Assembly: GCF_036226445.1 (NCBI RefSeq)
Contig: NZ_CP108474.1
Location: forward strand, 6,882,001-6,946,000
DNA: 64,000 bases
DNA from: Streptomyces sp. NBC_01255
GTDB taxonomy: Bacteria > Actinomycetota > Actinomycetes > Streptomycetales > Streptomycetaceae
Reading direction: 5' to 3'
A program made the position numbers and the translations under genes. Below are positions 17,074 through 27,426 of this stretch, one piece after another (positions within the stretch are counted from its first letter, which is position 1; every line of letters begins with the position of its first letter). Under the pieces are notes generated by a model. The model worked only from the letters and a program-made list of their open reading frames with translations. It had not been told where the DNA came from and searched no databases.

Positions 17074-18270
17074 TCAGGCGATCACGCCCGCGCTCCTGAG
17101 CTCCTTCACCTCCGCCTCGGGCACCCCGAGCTCCCCGAGGACCTCGTCCGTGTCCTGGCCGAGGGCCGGGATCCGGTCCATGCGCGGCTCCGGGCCGTCC
17201 GGGAAGACGATCGGCGGCAGCAGTGAACGCAGCGGCCCGACCGGGGAGTCCACCGGCCTCCAGCGGTCCCGGGCCATCAGCTGGGGGTGGTCCGCGAGCT
17301 CCGCGACCGAGTTGAGCCGGGCGCAGGCGACGCCCGCCGCGTCGAGACGCGCCAGCGCCTCCGGGGCCGTGAGCGGGGCCAGTGCCTCCGCCACCACCGC
17401 GTCCGTCGCCGCGCGCCCGGCGACCCGGGCCGTGTTCGTCGCGAAGGCCGGGTCCTCGGCGAGCTCGGGGCGGCCGATGACCTGTTCGGCGAGCCGTCGC
17501 CACTCGCGGTCGTTCTGCACGGAGAGCAGCACCAGACCCCCGTCGGCCGTCGGATAGGCGTCGTACGGGGCGATCACCGCGTGCGCGAGCCCCGTTCGCG
17601 CCGGGGCCGTGCCTCCGTGCGACCCGTGGTGCAGCGGATGCCCCATCCACTCGGCCAGCGAGTCGAGCAGGGAGACCTCAACGGGACCGCCGCGCCCGGT
17701 CGTGCCGCGCCGTACGAGAGCGGCGAGGACACCCGAGAAGGCGTACATCCCGGCGGCGATGTCGGCCGCCGGGATTCCCGACTTGACCGGCTGGTCCGGG
17801 GTGCCGGTCACCGAGACGAGGCCCGCCTCGCACTGGACGAGCATGTCGTACGCCCGCTTGTGCGCGTACGGTCCGGCCGCCCCGTACCCCGAGACGTCCA
17901 CGGCGATCAGCCGCGGGTGTGCGGCGCACAGCGTGGCGGCGTCGAGGCCGAGCCGGGCCGCGGCGCCCTGCGCCAGGTTCTGGACGAAGACGTCGGCGCC
18001 GGCCACCAGGCGCCGGGCCAGCGCCAGGCCCCGGGGGTCCTTGAGGTCGACCGCCACCGACTCCTTGCCGCGGTTGCACCAGACGAAGTGCGAGGCGAGG
18101 CCGCGGGCGGCCGTGTCGTACCCCCGGGCGAAGTCCCCGCCGTCCGGGCGCTCGATCTTGACGACACGGGCGCCGAGGTCCGCGAGCTGCCGGGTGGCGA
18201 AGGGGGCGGCGACGGCCTGCTCGACGGCGACGACCGTGATCCCTTCGAGGGGGAGTGGCTGAGTGCTCAT
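17074..18270 (-). CDS. CaiB/BaiF (family III) CoA-transferase
   Basis: 398 residues from ATG at 18270. Full-length family III CoA-transferase, which moves CoA between carboxylic acids through an aspartyl-CoA intermediate. Characteristic stretches: VVAVEQAVAAPFATRQLADLGARVVKIERP at the start (read as two pieces), NRGKESVAVDLKDP, DVSGYGAAGPYAHKRAYDMLVQ with the probable catalytic Asp in AYDMLVQ, and GIPAADIAAGMYAF. No dehydrogenase or ligase is next to it, so the acid substrate is unknown. Monocistronic. Confidence 0.92.
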   Translation of the reverse strand: MSTQPLPLEGITVVAVEQAVAAPFATRQLADLGARVVKIERPDGGDFARGYDTAARGLASHFVWCNRGKESVAVDLKDPRGLALARRLVAGADVFVQNLAQGAAARLGLDAATLCAAHPRLIAVDVSGYGAAGPYAHKRAYDMLVQCEAGLVSVTGTPDQPVKSGIPAADIAAGMYAFSGVLAALVRRGTTGRGGPVEVSLLDSLAEWMGHPLHHGSHGGTAPARTGLAHAVIAPYDAYPTADGGLVLLSVQNDREWRRLAEQVIGRPELAEDPAFATNTARVAGRAATDAVVAEALAPLTAPEALARLDAAGVACARLNSVAELADHPQLMARDRWRPVDSPVGPLRSLLPPIVFPDGPEPRMDRIPALGQDTDEVLGELGVPEAEVKELRSAGVIA

Positions 18271-18354
18271 GACAGCCCTGCCTACCCTGCCGGGCTTCAC
18301 CTGTCATCAGGGGATGCGTCACGTCCCCTGACGGGGGTCAGCGCCGGGCGGGGG

Positions 18355-19127
18355 TCAGCGCCGGGCGTAGCGGCGGACCGCGAGCGGGGCGAAGAGCGCG
18401 ATCAGGGCCACCGACCAGAGCAGCGCCCCCGCCACCGGGTGGGCAACCGGCCAGGCGGCGTCCGCCGGTACGGGCGCGTTGCCGAAGAGCTTCCGTACCG
18501 CCGTGGTGACCGCCGAGATCGGGTTCCACTCGGCGACCGTCCGCAGCCACCCCGGCATGCCGTCCGTCGGGATGTACGCGTTGGAGAGCAGCGGCAGCAT
18601 GAAGGTGGCGCTGCCCAGCTGGCCGGCCGCCTCCTCGCTCTGCGAGGCCAGGCCGAGCAGGATGCCGATCCAGGTCGTCGCGAAGCGGAAGAGGAGCAGC
18701 AGGCCGAAGGCGCCCAGGGCCTCCAGGGCGGTGCCCTCGATCCGCCAGCCCATCGCGAGCCCGACGAGGATCAGCGGGACCGTGCCGACCGCGCTCGCCA
18801 CCAGGTCGGCGAGCGCCTGTCCGAGGGGGACGGCGGCCCGGCTCACGGGCAGGGTCCGGAAGCGGTCCATGACGCCCCGGTGCGAGTCCTGCGCGGCCTG
18901 GAACATGCCGGTCATCAGGCCGCCGGCGGCCGTGGCGACGAGCATGCCGGGGACCAGATAGGCCCGGTACTCGGCGCCGGGCATGGAGAGCGCGCTGCCG
19001 AAGACGTACCCGAAGAAGAGGAGGAAGACGATCGGCATCGTCTGGGTCATGACGGTGATGGCGGGGGCGTGCCGGATCCGCTGGAGGTGGCGGCCGAGGA
19101 CGGCGGTCCCGTCGTGCACGAGTGCGC

Positions 19128-19131
<4 letters not shown>
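18355..19131 (-). CDS. ABC-2 type transporter permease (DrrB-like)
   Basis: 258 residues with six membrane segments in the ABC-2 arrangement and the ABC-2 signature region NAYIPTDGMPGWLRTVAEWNPISAV near the C-terminus. It forms the membrane part of an exporter with the ATPase encoded immediately upstream (4-bp overlap). DrrB-type permeases export anthracyclines and other lipophilic drugs or lipids; the substrate here is unknown. Confidence 0.92.
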
Positions 19132-20041
<910 letters not shown>

Positions 20042-20066
<25 letters not shown>

Positions 20067-20101
20067 GGCGCGACCATACCCCACTACGTACGGTGTACGT
20101 A
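20042..20101. promoter_or_regulatory. Paired TetR operators between drrA-like gene and tetR
   Basis: Two palindromes: TAAGTAC-AGC-GTACGTA (20042-20058, 6 of 7 arm positions paired) and TACGTAC-GGT-GTACGTA (20085-20101, perfect). The two are themselves inverted copies: GTACAGCGTACGTAGT (20045-20060) matches the reverse complement of 20083-20098 at 15 of 16 positions. The left copy falls in codons 3-9 of the ATPase gene. They are most simply binding sites for the TetR protein encoded at 20130. Confidence 0.75.
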
Positions 20102-20129
20102 ACTAGGATGGGGGGCGAGGTGATGATCC

Positions 20130-20861
20130 ATGGCGGGCCGAGCGGCCGAACCGGAAGTGATCTGGGCGCGGCCCGAGCGCGCGGGCCGAGGCCCGAAGCC
20201 GGCGTACAACAGGAGTGACATCGTGGCCGCCGCGGTCCGCATCGCCGACGCCGACGGCATCGACGCGGTCTCGATGCGCCGCATCGCGGGCGACATCGGC
20301 TGCGGCACGATGTCGCTCTACAACTACGTCCCCCGCAAGGAGGACCTGTACGAGCTGATGGTCGACGCCGTCAGCGCCGAGTACGCACTCTCCGACCCGC
20401 TCGGCACGTCCGGCGGCGACTGGCGCGCGGACATGCTCGACATGGGCCGGCAGGCGCGCGGGATCCTGCACCGCCACCCCTGGGTGATCCGGCTGATGAC
20501 CACCGGCTACGCCTACGGCCCGAACGCCCTGCGGTTCCTGGAGCACTGCCTCGGCTGCCTGGACGGCCTCGACCTGCCCGGCGGCACCAAGATGGAACTG
20601 ATCGCGAGCGTCAACGGCACGGTGATGACCATCGTCGCCAACGAGATCGCCCTCGCCGAACGCGCCCGCTCCCTGCCCTGGTCCGGCGAACAGGAACAGG
20701 CCGTCCGCACCGCCTATCTGATGCGGCAGATCGCGGGCGGCGGCTACCCCCGGCTGGCCTCCGTCCTCGCCGGGTCCGGGGTCGAACGGCTCGACCCCGA
20801 GGAGGTCTTCGAGCGGACCCTGGGGCGGGTGCTCGACTCCTTCGTGCCGGCGACTGCCTGA
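20130..20861 (+). CDS. TetR regulator of the adjacent ABC exporter
   Basis: 243 residues. N-terminal HTH (about 25-75: SDIVAAAVRIADADGIDAVSMRRIAGDIGCG, TMSLYNYVPRKEDL). The C-terminal half is of the TetR_C type seen in TetR proteins with drug ligands. It is divergent from the DrrAB-like genes and flanked by two palindromic sites, the classic repressor/efflux layout in which the transported compound releases repression. The 3' end is 7 bp from the convergent type ISP gene. Confidence 0.93.
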   Translation: MAGRAAEPEVIWARPERAGRGPKPAYNRSDIVAAAVRIADADGIDAVSMRRIAGDIGCGTMSLYNYVPRKEDLYELMVDAVSAEYALSDPLGTSGGDWRADMLDMGRQARGILHRHPWVIRLMTTGYAYGPNALRFLEHCLGCLDGLDLPGGTKMELIASVNGTVMTIVANEIALAERARSLPWSGEQEQAVRTAYLMRQIAGGGYPRLASVLAGSGVERLDPEEVFERTLGRVLDSFVPATA

Positions 20862-20868
20862 GACGCCG

Positions 20869-22083
20869 CTACAGCAGGGCGAACTGGCCCTCCGGGCCCT
20901 CCTCCTGATGGTCCAGTACGGACGCGGGGCGGCGGGCCCGGTCCGGCACCGGCAGCACCCCGGCCGCCCGCAGCTCCTCCCGGGACACCGCGCGGGCCGT
21001 CGCGAAGGCGGCGCGCTCCGGCTCCCGCGCGCCCAGCAGCGCCAGGACCGTGACCAGGTCGAGCAGCTCCGAGGTCCACTCCTGCGGCCAGGCGGCCGGG
21101 CCGAGCGCCTCCAGGGAGCCCGGCTCCGCCACCGCCGTCCGGTGTGCGAACCACTGCTCCAGGACACGCACCCCGCCGACCCGGAACTCCCAGGCCTCCG
21201 CCGGTACGGGGGAGATCCGGCCCTCGCCGAGGCCCAGGACCTCGTCCCCCGCGTCGTACGTCACGTCCCCGGGCCGCGCCGGGACCGCCGCCCGCACATA
21301 GGGGCGCCGCCCGCCTGGCAGCCTCGGCTTCGACCCGCTCAGGGCGCCCCGCAGCTGCACGTCGGCGAGCTCCCGGCCGAGCGCCGCGCCCGCCGCCCAG
21401 ACCTCCGGGTCCGCGGGGAGCGGGACGCGGCACCCGGCGGGGGAGGGGGCAGCCGCCGCCAGCGTCCAGGCGAGCCACTCGCGGGCGTCGACCTCGTGCC
21501 CGTACCGGTCGGTGAGGAAGGGGAGCAGGCCGGGGGCGAGATTGGGCTCGCGGCCCCCGGGGCGCCGGAACAGCGGGCGGATCCGGCCGGGACGGCCCGC
21601 CGGGGAACGCCCCTCGGGCAGCGCGGCCGTCACCAGGAGCGCGGGGCCGCCCGCCCCGGGGACGTACCCCTGCTCGACGGCGAAGATCTGCGGCTCCCCG
21701 GCGACCCGCCACAGCTCGGGGCGCGCGGTGTCGATGAGCCGGTGGTCGGGGAGCAGCCACTGCTCGTCGAACGGCCCGTGCGCGACGCGCACCGGCTCCG
21801 GGCACGGGCCCGACTCGCGGGCGAAGCGCGCGGTCCCGGTGCGCTGACCGGGCAGGGCCGCCACCGCGCTCGACGGGGTCCGGGCCCGGCTCGGCCGGAA
21901 GAGCGCCTCGCGCTCGGCCCCCTCGGCGGCGGTCAGCCGGTCCCAGCGGACCCGCAGCGTCCGCACGTCCGGCGCCACGATCCAGGACCGCCCGAAGCGC
22001 AGCGGCGCGACGGACCACGGCATGAGGTCGTCGAGGAGGGGCAGGTCGTCGTCCGAACCCGAGGCTTCCGTCACGCCCCGCAT
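20869..22083 (-). CDS. Orphan type ISP restriction/modification C-terminal-domain protein
   Basis: 404 residues from ATG at 22083. The sequence matches the C-terminal target-recognition-type domain found in type ISP (LlaBIII-like) enzymes: DDLMPWSVAPLRFGRSW, TARFARESGPCPEPVRV, HGPFDEQWLLPDHRLIDTARPELWRV, and WEFRVGGVRVLEQWFAHR. No nuclease, helicase or methyltransferase (no NPPY or SAM motif) is encoded in it or nearby. Stand-alone copies are widespread in Streptomyces, so this may be a domesticated DNA-binding protein and not a restriction enzyme. It starts 14 bp after the gntR stop, suggesting co-transcription. Confidence 0.82.
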   Translation of the reverse strand: MRGVTEASGSDDDLPLLDDLMPWSVAPLRFGRSWIVAPDVRTLRVRWDRLTAAEGAEREALFRPSRARTPSSAVAALPGQRTGTARFARESGPCPEPVRVAHGPFDEQWLLPDHRLIDTARPELWRVAGEPQIFAVEQGYVPGAGGPALLVTAALPEGRSPAGRPGRIRPLFRRPGGREPNLAPGLLPFLTDRYGHEVDAREWLAWTLAAAAPSPAGCRVPLPADPEVWAAGAALGRELADVQLRGALSGSKPRLPGGRRPYVRAAVPARPGDVTYDAGDEVLGLGEGRISPVPAEAWEFRVGGVRVLEQWFAHRTAVAEPGSLEALGPAAWPQEWTSELLDLVTVLALLGAREPERAAFATARAVSREELRAAGVLPVPDRARRPASVLDHQEEGPEGQFALL

Positions 22084-22097
22084 GCTAACCAGCGCTG

Positions 22098-22847
22098 TCA
22101 GTGCGCCTCCACCGTCACGGTGAAGGAGAAGCGGTCGCCGCGGTACCGGATGCGGGCCACGTCGACGACCCTGCCGTCCTCGTCGTAGGTCACGCCGGTG
22201 TAGTGGAGGATCGGCGAGAGCAGCGGGACCTGGAGCAGGCCCGCCGTCTCCGGGTCGGCGAGGCGGGCCTCGACCGTGTCCGTGATGCGGCTGATCCGCA
22301 CCCCGACCACGTCCCGGAGCACCTTCGTCATCGGCCACCGCTCCAGGTCGGCCGGGTCGATCGCGGCGGCGAGCTCCGGCCGCACCGCGTTCTCCACCCA
22401 GTTCGTCGGCTCGCCGGTCTCCCCGTCACGGCGCAGCCGCCGGTACGCCACGACCTCCGTCACGTCCGGGAAGTACTCGGTGAGCTCGCCCGGCACCGGT
22501 CCGGCGCCGTGCCCGAGGACCGTCGTCCGCTCGCCCGACTGCTGGGCCACGATCGCGTCGATCGAGCCGAGCAGCCGGCGCGGGGTGGAGCGGCGGGCGC
22601 CCGGCTCGATGAAGGTGCCGCGCCGCCGGTGCCGGCTGATCAGGCCCTCCTCCTCCAGCTCCTTGAGGGCCTGGCGCATGGTCAGCACGCTCACGCCGTA
22701 GTGGGCGGCGAGCTGCTCCTCGGTGGGCAGCCGCAGCGAGGCGTCGGGCGTGCGGCCCAGTATCGAGGCGCGCAACGACTGCGAGACCTGATACCAGAGC
22801 GGCAGCTTGCGGTTCAGGACCAGCGAGTCGGGGGCGAAGGCGGTCAC
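22098..22847 (-). CDS. GntR/HutC-type regulator with UTRA domain
   Basis: 249 residues. N-terminal winged HTH (about 12-80: LPTEEQLAAHYGVSVLTMRQALKELEEEGLI, then HRRRGTFIEPG) and a C-terminal UTRA small-molecule-binding domain (about 100-245: EVVAYRRLRRD, ITDTVEARLADPETA, PILHYTGVTYDEDGRVVDVARIRYRGDRFSF). Located just downstream of hmgA on the same strand, so it may respond to an aromatic-catabolism intermediate; a 9-bp inverted repeat upstream of hmgA could be its target. This link is inferred from position. Confidence 0.9.
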   Translation of the reverse strand: MTAFAPDSLVLNRKLPLWYQVSQSLRASILGRTPDASLRLPTEEQLAAHYGVSVLTMRQALKELEEEGLISRHRRRGTFIEPGARRSTPRRLLGSIDAIVAQQSGERTTVLGHGAGPVPGELTEYFPDVTEVVAYRRLRRDGETGEPTNWVENAVRPELAAAIDPADLERWPMTKVLRDVVGVRISRITDTVEARLADPETAGLLQVPLLSPILHYTGVTYDEDGRVVDVARIRYRGDRFSFTVTVEAH

Positions 22848-22913
22848 GTGTTCTCCGTACGACGGCTAGGGCCTGTTCGGCGGATCAGGGCCTAAGGGCT
22901 TACGGCCGGGACA

Positions 22914-24227
22914 CTACGGCCGGAAGTGGCGCTCAAGACCCTGCCATACGTCGTCGTACCCCTTCTGCAGATGGTCGGCGTTCGCGGCCTGCGGGGTCGC
23001 GGTCACCGGCCAGCGGGTCTCGAACATGAAGGCGAGGCCGTCGTCGATCCGCTGCGGCCGCAGCTCCGCCGCGCTGGCCTTGTCGAAGGTCTCCCGGTCG
23101 GGGCCGTGCGCGGACATCATGTTGTGCAGCGAACCGCCGCCGGGCACGAAGCCTTCGGCCTTGGCGTCGTACGCGCCCTCGATGAGGCCCATGTACTCGC
23201 TCATCACATTGCGGTGGAAGTACGGCGGGCGGAAGGTGTCCTCGCCGACGAGCCAGCGCGGGGCGAAGACGACGAAGTCGACGCCCGCGAGCCCCGGGGT
23301 GTCGGACGGCGCGGTGAGGACCGTGAAGATCGACGGGTCGGGGTGGTCGTAGGAGATCGTCCCGATGACGTTGAAGCGGCGCAGGTCGTAGACGTACGGG
23401 GTGTGGTTGCCGTGCCAGGCGACGACGTCCAGCGGGGAGTGGCCGTAGGTCGCCGACCAGAGGTGGCCGCAGTACTTGTTGACCACCTCGACCGGTCCCT
23501 CGACGTCCTCGTAGGCGGCGACGGGGGCTCGGAAGTCGCGGGCGTTCGCGAGGCCGTTGGCGCCGATCGGGCCGAGGTCGGGGAGCTGGAAAGGTGCCCC
23601 GTAGTTCTCGCAGACGTAGCCGCGGGCGGTCTCTTCGAGGAGCTCGACGCGGAAACGGACGCCGCGCGGGATCAGCGCGACCTCGCCGGGATACACGGCG
23701 AGCAGGCCCAGCTCCGTACGGAGGAGCAGGCCGCCGCGCTCGGGGACGATCAGGAGCTCGCCGTCGGCGTCGCCGAAGACCCGCTCCATGGAGGCGTTGG
23801 CGTGGTAGAGGTGCACGGCCATGCCGGTGCGCTGGGTCGCGTCGCCGTTGCCGCCGAGGGTCCACAGGCCGGCGAGCCAGTCGGTGCCGGGGGCCGGCTC
23901 CGGCAGCGGGTTCCAGCGGAGCCGGTTGGGGTCGGGCACGGTCTCGGTGAAGGGCGCCCCGCGCAGCGCGCCGTCGTCGGTCCGCGTGAACGGCGGGTGC
24001 GCGGCCGAGGGGCGGATCCGGTAGAGCCAGGAGCGGCGGTTGTGCGCCCGCGGCTCGGTGAAGGCGCTGCCGCTGAGCTGCTCGGCGTAGAGGCCGAGGG
24101 GTGCGCGCTGCGGCGAGTTGCGGCCGTGCGGCAGCGCGCCGAGGACCGCCTCCGAGCTGTGCTCGTTGCCGAAACCGGTGCTGTAGGTGAGCGCCTCGGC
24201 CGTCTTCCTGGCCTGCTCCGTGGTCAT
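22914..24227 (-). CDS. hmgA: Homogentisate 1,2-dioxygenase
   Basis: 437 residues, full length. Iron enzyme opening the ring of homogentisate to maleylacetoacetate in tyrosine/phenylalanine degradation. Recognisable stretches: [34 protein letters not shown] (split over two strands), [34 protein letters not shown] (in parts), and the active-site region [17 protein letters not shown], which supplies the His and Glu iron ligands, plus [12 protein letters not shown] for the third His. Start ATG 24227 is preceded by CAGGAGCGGGCG. No fahA or maiA neighbours are in the window. Confidence 0.96.
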   Translation of the reverse strand: MTTEQARKTAEALTYSTGFGNEHSSEAVLGALPHGRNSPQRAPLGLYAEQLSGSAFTEPRAHNRRSWLYRIRPSAAHPPFTRTDDGALRGAPFTETVPDPNRLRWNPLPEPAPGTDWLAGLWTLGGNGDATQRTGMAVHLYHANASMERVFGDADGELLIVPERGGLLLRTELGLLAVYPGEVALIPRGVRFRVELLEETARGYVCENYGAPFQLPDLGPIGANGLANARDFRAPVAAYEDVEGPVEVVNKYCGHLWSATYGHSPLDVVAWHGNHTPYVYDLRRFNVIGTISYDHPDPSIFTVLTAPSDTPGLAGVDFVVFAPRWLVGEDTFRPPYFHRNVMSEYMGLIEGAYDAKAEGFVPGGGSLHNMMSAHGPDRETFDKASAAELRPQRIDDGLAFMFETRWPVTATPQAANADHLQKGYDDVWQGLERHFRP

Positions 24228-24254
24228 CGCCCGCTCCTGTCCTGAGCCCGCAAG

Positions 24255-24282
24255 GGAATCCTATGGATGACCGTAGGATTCC
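24255..24282. promoter_or_regulatory. Inverted repeat upstream of hmgA
   Basis: Perfect 9-bp arms GGAATCCTA (24255-24263) and TAGGATTCC (24274-24282) around a 10-bp centre, starting 28 bp upstream of the hmgA ATG. Spacing of one helical turn suits a dimeric regulator. The GntR/UTRA protein encoded downstream is one candidate. Confidence 0.6.
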
Positions 24283-24379
24283 GCGGCGCTCCCGTCAACG
24301 GGGCACGGGTGAGAGGCGTTCCGGATTGGTACCGCACGAGGGGGTCAGAAAAGATGAACAATGCTCTACTCTCACGCGC

Positions 24380-26557
24380 ATGTCCTGGTCCCGAAGATTC
24401 GTCCTCGCCCTTTCGGCCGTGCTCGCGGCCCTCGCCGCGACCCTGCTCACCGCGCCCGGGGCCCAGGCCCACGAGGAGCGGCCCGTCACCTTCCCCGACG
24501 GCTCCGGCACCGTGCCGACGCTCCGCACCGGAGAGCCCGACCTCCTCGTCTGCAAGACCGACCGCGCCGACTTCACGCGCCGGATATCCGCCTTCCCGGC
24601 CCCGCTCAAGGCCCGCAACCTCGCCCTCCTCGACCGCTGCGCCCGCGAGGGGTACCGCCACCTCCAGCAGGCCGTCGACGCCGTCGACCGGCCGGGCATG
24701 ACGATCGCGATCCTCCCGGGCCTCTACGAGGAGGAGCCCTCGCTGCCCGCGCCCACCGGCGCGTGCGCCTCGCTCAAGGCGCCGACCTCCTCGTTCGGCT
24801 ACCAGATCCTCAGCTACGAGCAGCAGCGGCAGTGCCCGCACAACCAGAACCTGGTCGCGATCTTCGGCAAGAAGAACCTCCAGATCGAGGGCACCGGCGC
24901 CACCCGCATGGACGTCGTCATCGACGCCAAGTACCAGAAGCTCAACGGCGTCCGGGCCGACCAGTCCGACGGCGTCTACTTCCGCAACTTCACCGCCCAG
25001 CGCACCACCTTCAACTCGCTGTACGTGCTCGCCGCCGACGGCTTCGTCATCGACGACGTCCTCACCCGCTGGAACGACGAGTACGGCTTCCTCACGTTCG
25101 CCTCCGACCACGGCCTCTACAAGAACTGCGAGTCGTACGGCAACGGCGACTCCGGCATCTACCCCGGCTCGGCCTCGAACATCAACGACGGCCGCGGCTA
25201 CGACGTACCCCGCTACTCCATCGAGATCACCGGCTGCCGCAGCCACCACAACATGGTCGGCTACTCCGGCACCGCCGGAGACTCGGTCTGGGTCCACGAC
25301 AACGAGTTCGACCACAACATGGGCGGCGCCTCCATGGACTCCGCCTTCCCCGGCCACCCCGGACTTCCCCAGAACCACGCCCGCTTCGAGCGCAACCTGA
25401 TCCACGACAACAACCAGAACTACTACCCGTACGTCGCCGACGGCACCTGCGCCAAGCCGCCCGTCGACCGCGGCTACGAGCGCGGCGTCGTCTGCCCCCA
25501 GATCTCCATGCCCCCCGGCACCGGCATCATCACCGCGGGCGGCAACTGGAACCTCTACGAGGACAACTGGGTGTACGGCCACCAGCGCACCGCCTTCTAC
25601 CTCAACGCCGTGCCCGCCTTCATCCGCGGCGAGTCCGCCTGGGGCAAGCAGTTCGACACCTCCCACCACAACCGCTACGCCGCCAACCACCTCGGCGTCG
25701 ACAAGGCCGGCAACTCCCGCCCCAACCGCACCGACGTCTCCTGGGATGGTCAGGGCAGCGGCAACTGCTGGCAGTCCGACGCCGGTGCGTCCAGCCCCGG
25801 CGCCCTGCCCGGCTGCGGAGAACGCCGAGGCGACGTCTCCGGCAACACCGACCGCCTCGTCGGAGAGCCCGTCAAGCTCGCCCAGCTCCTCGTCTGCGCC
25901 GACTACAGCGTCCCGGAGCGCCGCCTCCCGGCAGGCTGCGACTGGTACGGCGCCCGCGGCCTGGAGCGCGTCGAGACCCAACTCGCCCTCGGCAGCGCCC
26001 TCGTCCTCGCCCTGACCGGCTTCGCCCTGTGGTGGCGCCGACTGCGCGGCCACCGGCTCGCGGGCGTGGCCACCCTCGTCGGCCTCGCGGGCCTGACCCT
26101 GGACGTGGTCGGCTCGACCCTCGCCCTCACCCCGACCGTCGTCCCGGCCCTCGCGCTGCTCCTCACCGGCGCGTGGTGGACCCTCATCGGCCTCGCCCTG
26201 CGGCCCACCCGCCCCGTCTTCGCCTGGACCACGGTCGCCCTCGGCGCCCTCACCCTGCTCGACGCCTTCGACAAGGCGGTCCTGATGCTCCCGGGCATCC
26301 CGCTCAGCCCCGCCTGGTTCCGCCTGCTGCTCGGCGTCGTCTGGGTCCTCTGGGCGGTGATCGCGGCAGGCACCCGCACACCGGAAACAACCGACCCCGA
26401 CCCCGAGCCGGAGACGGAGACGGAGCCGGCGACGGAGGCCGAGCCCATGGAGGGGCCCGCCACCACCCTCGCGGCCACCCCCACCGCGGCCACCCCCACC
26501 GCGACCGCCACCCCCGAGGCCGCCGACCCGCGGCCCCGCGAGGAGGGGACGGCGTGA
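24380..26557 (+). CDS. Exported parallel beta-helix (NosD-like) protein with C-terminal membrane domain
   Basis: 725 residues from ATG at 24380. Signal peptide (cleavage near AQAHEE), then a right-handed parallel beta-helix region (about 100-500) with repeated turns such as NGVRADQSDGVYFRNFTAQ, FVIDDVLTRWNDEYGF, GLYKNCESYGNGDSGIY and EITGCRSHHNMVGYSG, of the Beta_helix/CASH type found in NosD. The C-terminal part (about 555-660) has five membrane helices and ends in a Glu/Pro/Ala/Thr-rich tail. It is His-rich in the helix region (SHHN, HDNEFDHN, TSHHNRY), which could support metal binding. Its stop overlaps the start of the lipoprotein gene. Role unknown; a copper/cupredoxin link is inferred from the operon. 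Confidence 0.85.
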   Translation: MSWSRRFVLALSAVLAALAATLLTAPGAQAHEERPVTFPDGSGTVPTLRTGEPDLLVCKTDRADFTRRISAFPAPLKARNLALLDRCAREGYRHLQQAVDAVDRPGMTIAILPGLYEEEPSLPAPTGACASLKAPTSSFGYQILSYEQQRQCPHNQNLVAIFGKKNLQIEGTGATRMDVVIDAKYQKLNGVRADQSDGVYFRNFTAQRTTFNSLYVLAADGFVIDDVLTRWNDEYGFLTFASDHGLYKNCESYGNGDSGIYPGSASNINDGRGYDVPRYSIEITGCRSHHNMVGYSGTAGDSVWVHDNEFDHNMGGASMDSAFPGHPGLPQNHARFERNLIHDNNQNYYPYVADGTCAKPPVDRGYERGVVCPQISMPPGTGIITAGGNWNLYEDNWVYGHQRTAFYLNAVPAFIRGESAWGKQFDTSHHNRYAANHLGVDKAGNSRPNRTDVSWDGQGSGNCWQSDAGASSPGALPGCGERRGDVSGNTDRLVGEPVKLAQLLVCADYSVPERRLPAGCDWYGARGLERVETQLALGSALVLALTGFALWWRRLRGHRLAGVATLVGLAGLTLDVVGSTLALTPTVVPALALLLTGAWWTLIGLALRPTRPVFAWTTVALGALTLLDAFDKAVLMLPGIPLSPAWFRLLLGVVWVLWAVIAAGTRTPETTDPDPEPETETEPATEAEPMEGPATTLAATPTAATPTATATPEAADPRPREEGTA

Positions 26558-27426
26558 CGCACCCCCGCCGGGCGGCGACGCCTCTCCTCGCCCTGGCGCT
26601 CGCCCTGACCGCCGCGCTGTCCCTCGCGGGCTGCGCCGACCGGCCCACCACCCACCACAACCCCGGCACCAGCCACGAGGAGGCCACCGGGAGCAGCGGC
26701 ACCCTGCTCCCGGCCCGCGACGAGGCCGGCCACCGGCTGCGGGAGGTCCCCGCGGCGGCCGCGCCCACCGTCCGGATCGAGACCAGGCCCGACACCGAGG
26801 GCGGCTGGAACGTCCACCTCACGGTGGAGAGGTTCCGCTTCACCCCGGACAGCACCGGCGGCGCCGCCCTCCCCGGCCGGGGTCACGCCCGTCTCCTGGC
26901 CGACGGCAAGGAGACCGCCCGTCTGTACGGCGCCTGGGGGTACGTACCGCCCGGCGCCCGCACCCTGACCGTCCGCCTCCACGCGGACGACCACACGGTC
27001 TGGGCCGTCGCCGGCGCCCCCGTCCAGGCCACCGTCCGCCTGGACGGCGCCCCCGCCGCCTCGACACCGCCCCCGAGCCCCCGGCCCTCCCCCTCCGGCA
27101 CGGCCACGGCCACGGCCACCGACACCGCCACCGTCGCGCCGCCGAGCCCCCAGCCGTCCGAAACCGGCCGGACCGTCACCCTCGCCATCACCGGAAAGAC
27201 CGTCCAGCCACCCCCCTCCCGCATCGAGTTGAAGAAGGGCGAGCGCCTCACCCTCCGGGTCACCGGCGACCGCGCCGACACCCTCCACGTCCACGGCTAC
27301 GACCGCGAACTCCCCCTCACTCCCGGCGTCCCCGCCACCCTCACCCTCACCGCCGACCGCACCGGTCTCTTCGAGGTCGAGACCCACGAGTCCGGACTCC
27401 TCCTGACCCAACTCGTCGTCCGATGA
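26554..27426 (+). CDS. Lipoprotein with C-terminal cupredoxin-like domain
   Basis: 290 residues from a GTG overlapping the previous stop (GTGA). The signal sequence ends in a lipobox, LAGC (about residues 25-28), so the protein is lipid-anchored outside the membrane. An N-terminal beta domain (about 65-160) is followed by a Pro/Ser/Thr-rich linker (about 170-210) and a C-terminal domain (about 210-290) resembling cupredoxins: TVQPPPSRIELKKGERLTLRV, HVHGYDRE, PGVPATLTLTADRTGLFEVE, THESGLLLTQLVV. The two histidines of HVHGYD and the one in THESG could bind a metal, but a cysteine ligand is missing. Middle gene of a three-gene operon. Confidence 0.82.
   Translation: MTHPRRAATPLLALALALTAALSLAGCADRPTTHHNPGTSHEEATGSSGTLLPARDEAGHRLREVPAAAAPTVRIETRPDTEGGWNVHLTVERFRFTPDSTGGAALPGRGHARLLADGKETARLYGAWGYVPPGARTLTVRLHADDHTVWAVAGAPVQATVRLDGAPAASTPPPSPRPSPSGTATATATDTATVAPPSPQPSETGRTVTLAITGKTVQPPPSRIELKKGERLTLRVTGDRADTLHVHGYDRELPLTPGVPATLTLTADRTGLFEVETHESGLLLTQLVVR

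Noticed and set aside
20869..22083. Treating the type ISP protein as an active restriction-modification system
   Set aside because: No nuclease, helicase or methyltransferase motif is present in it or its neighbours.
22867..22893. AGGGCCT direct repeat with GTTCGGCGGATC between, looked at as an insertion-sequence scar
   Set aside because: Too short, no transposase remnant and no clear target duplication; not supportable.
24224..26053. A 600-codon minus-strand frame opposite the beta-helix gene
   Set aside because: Val/Gly/Ala low-complexity shadow, no start signal, overlaps the hmgA start.
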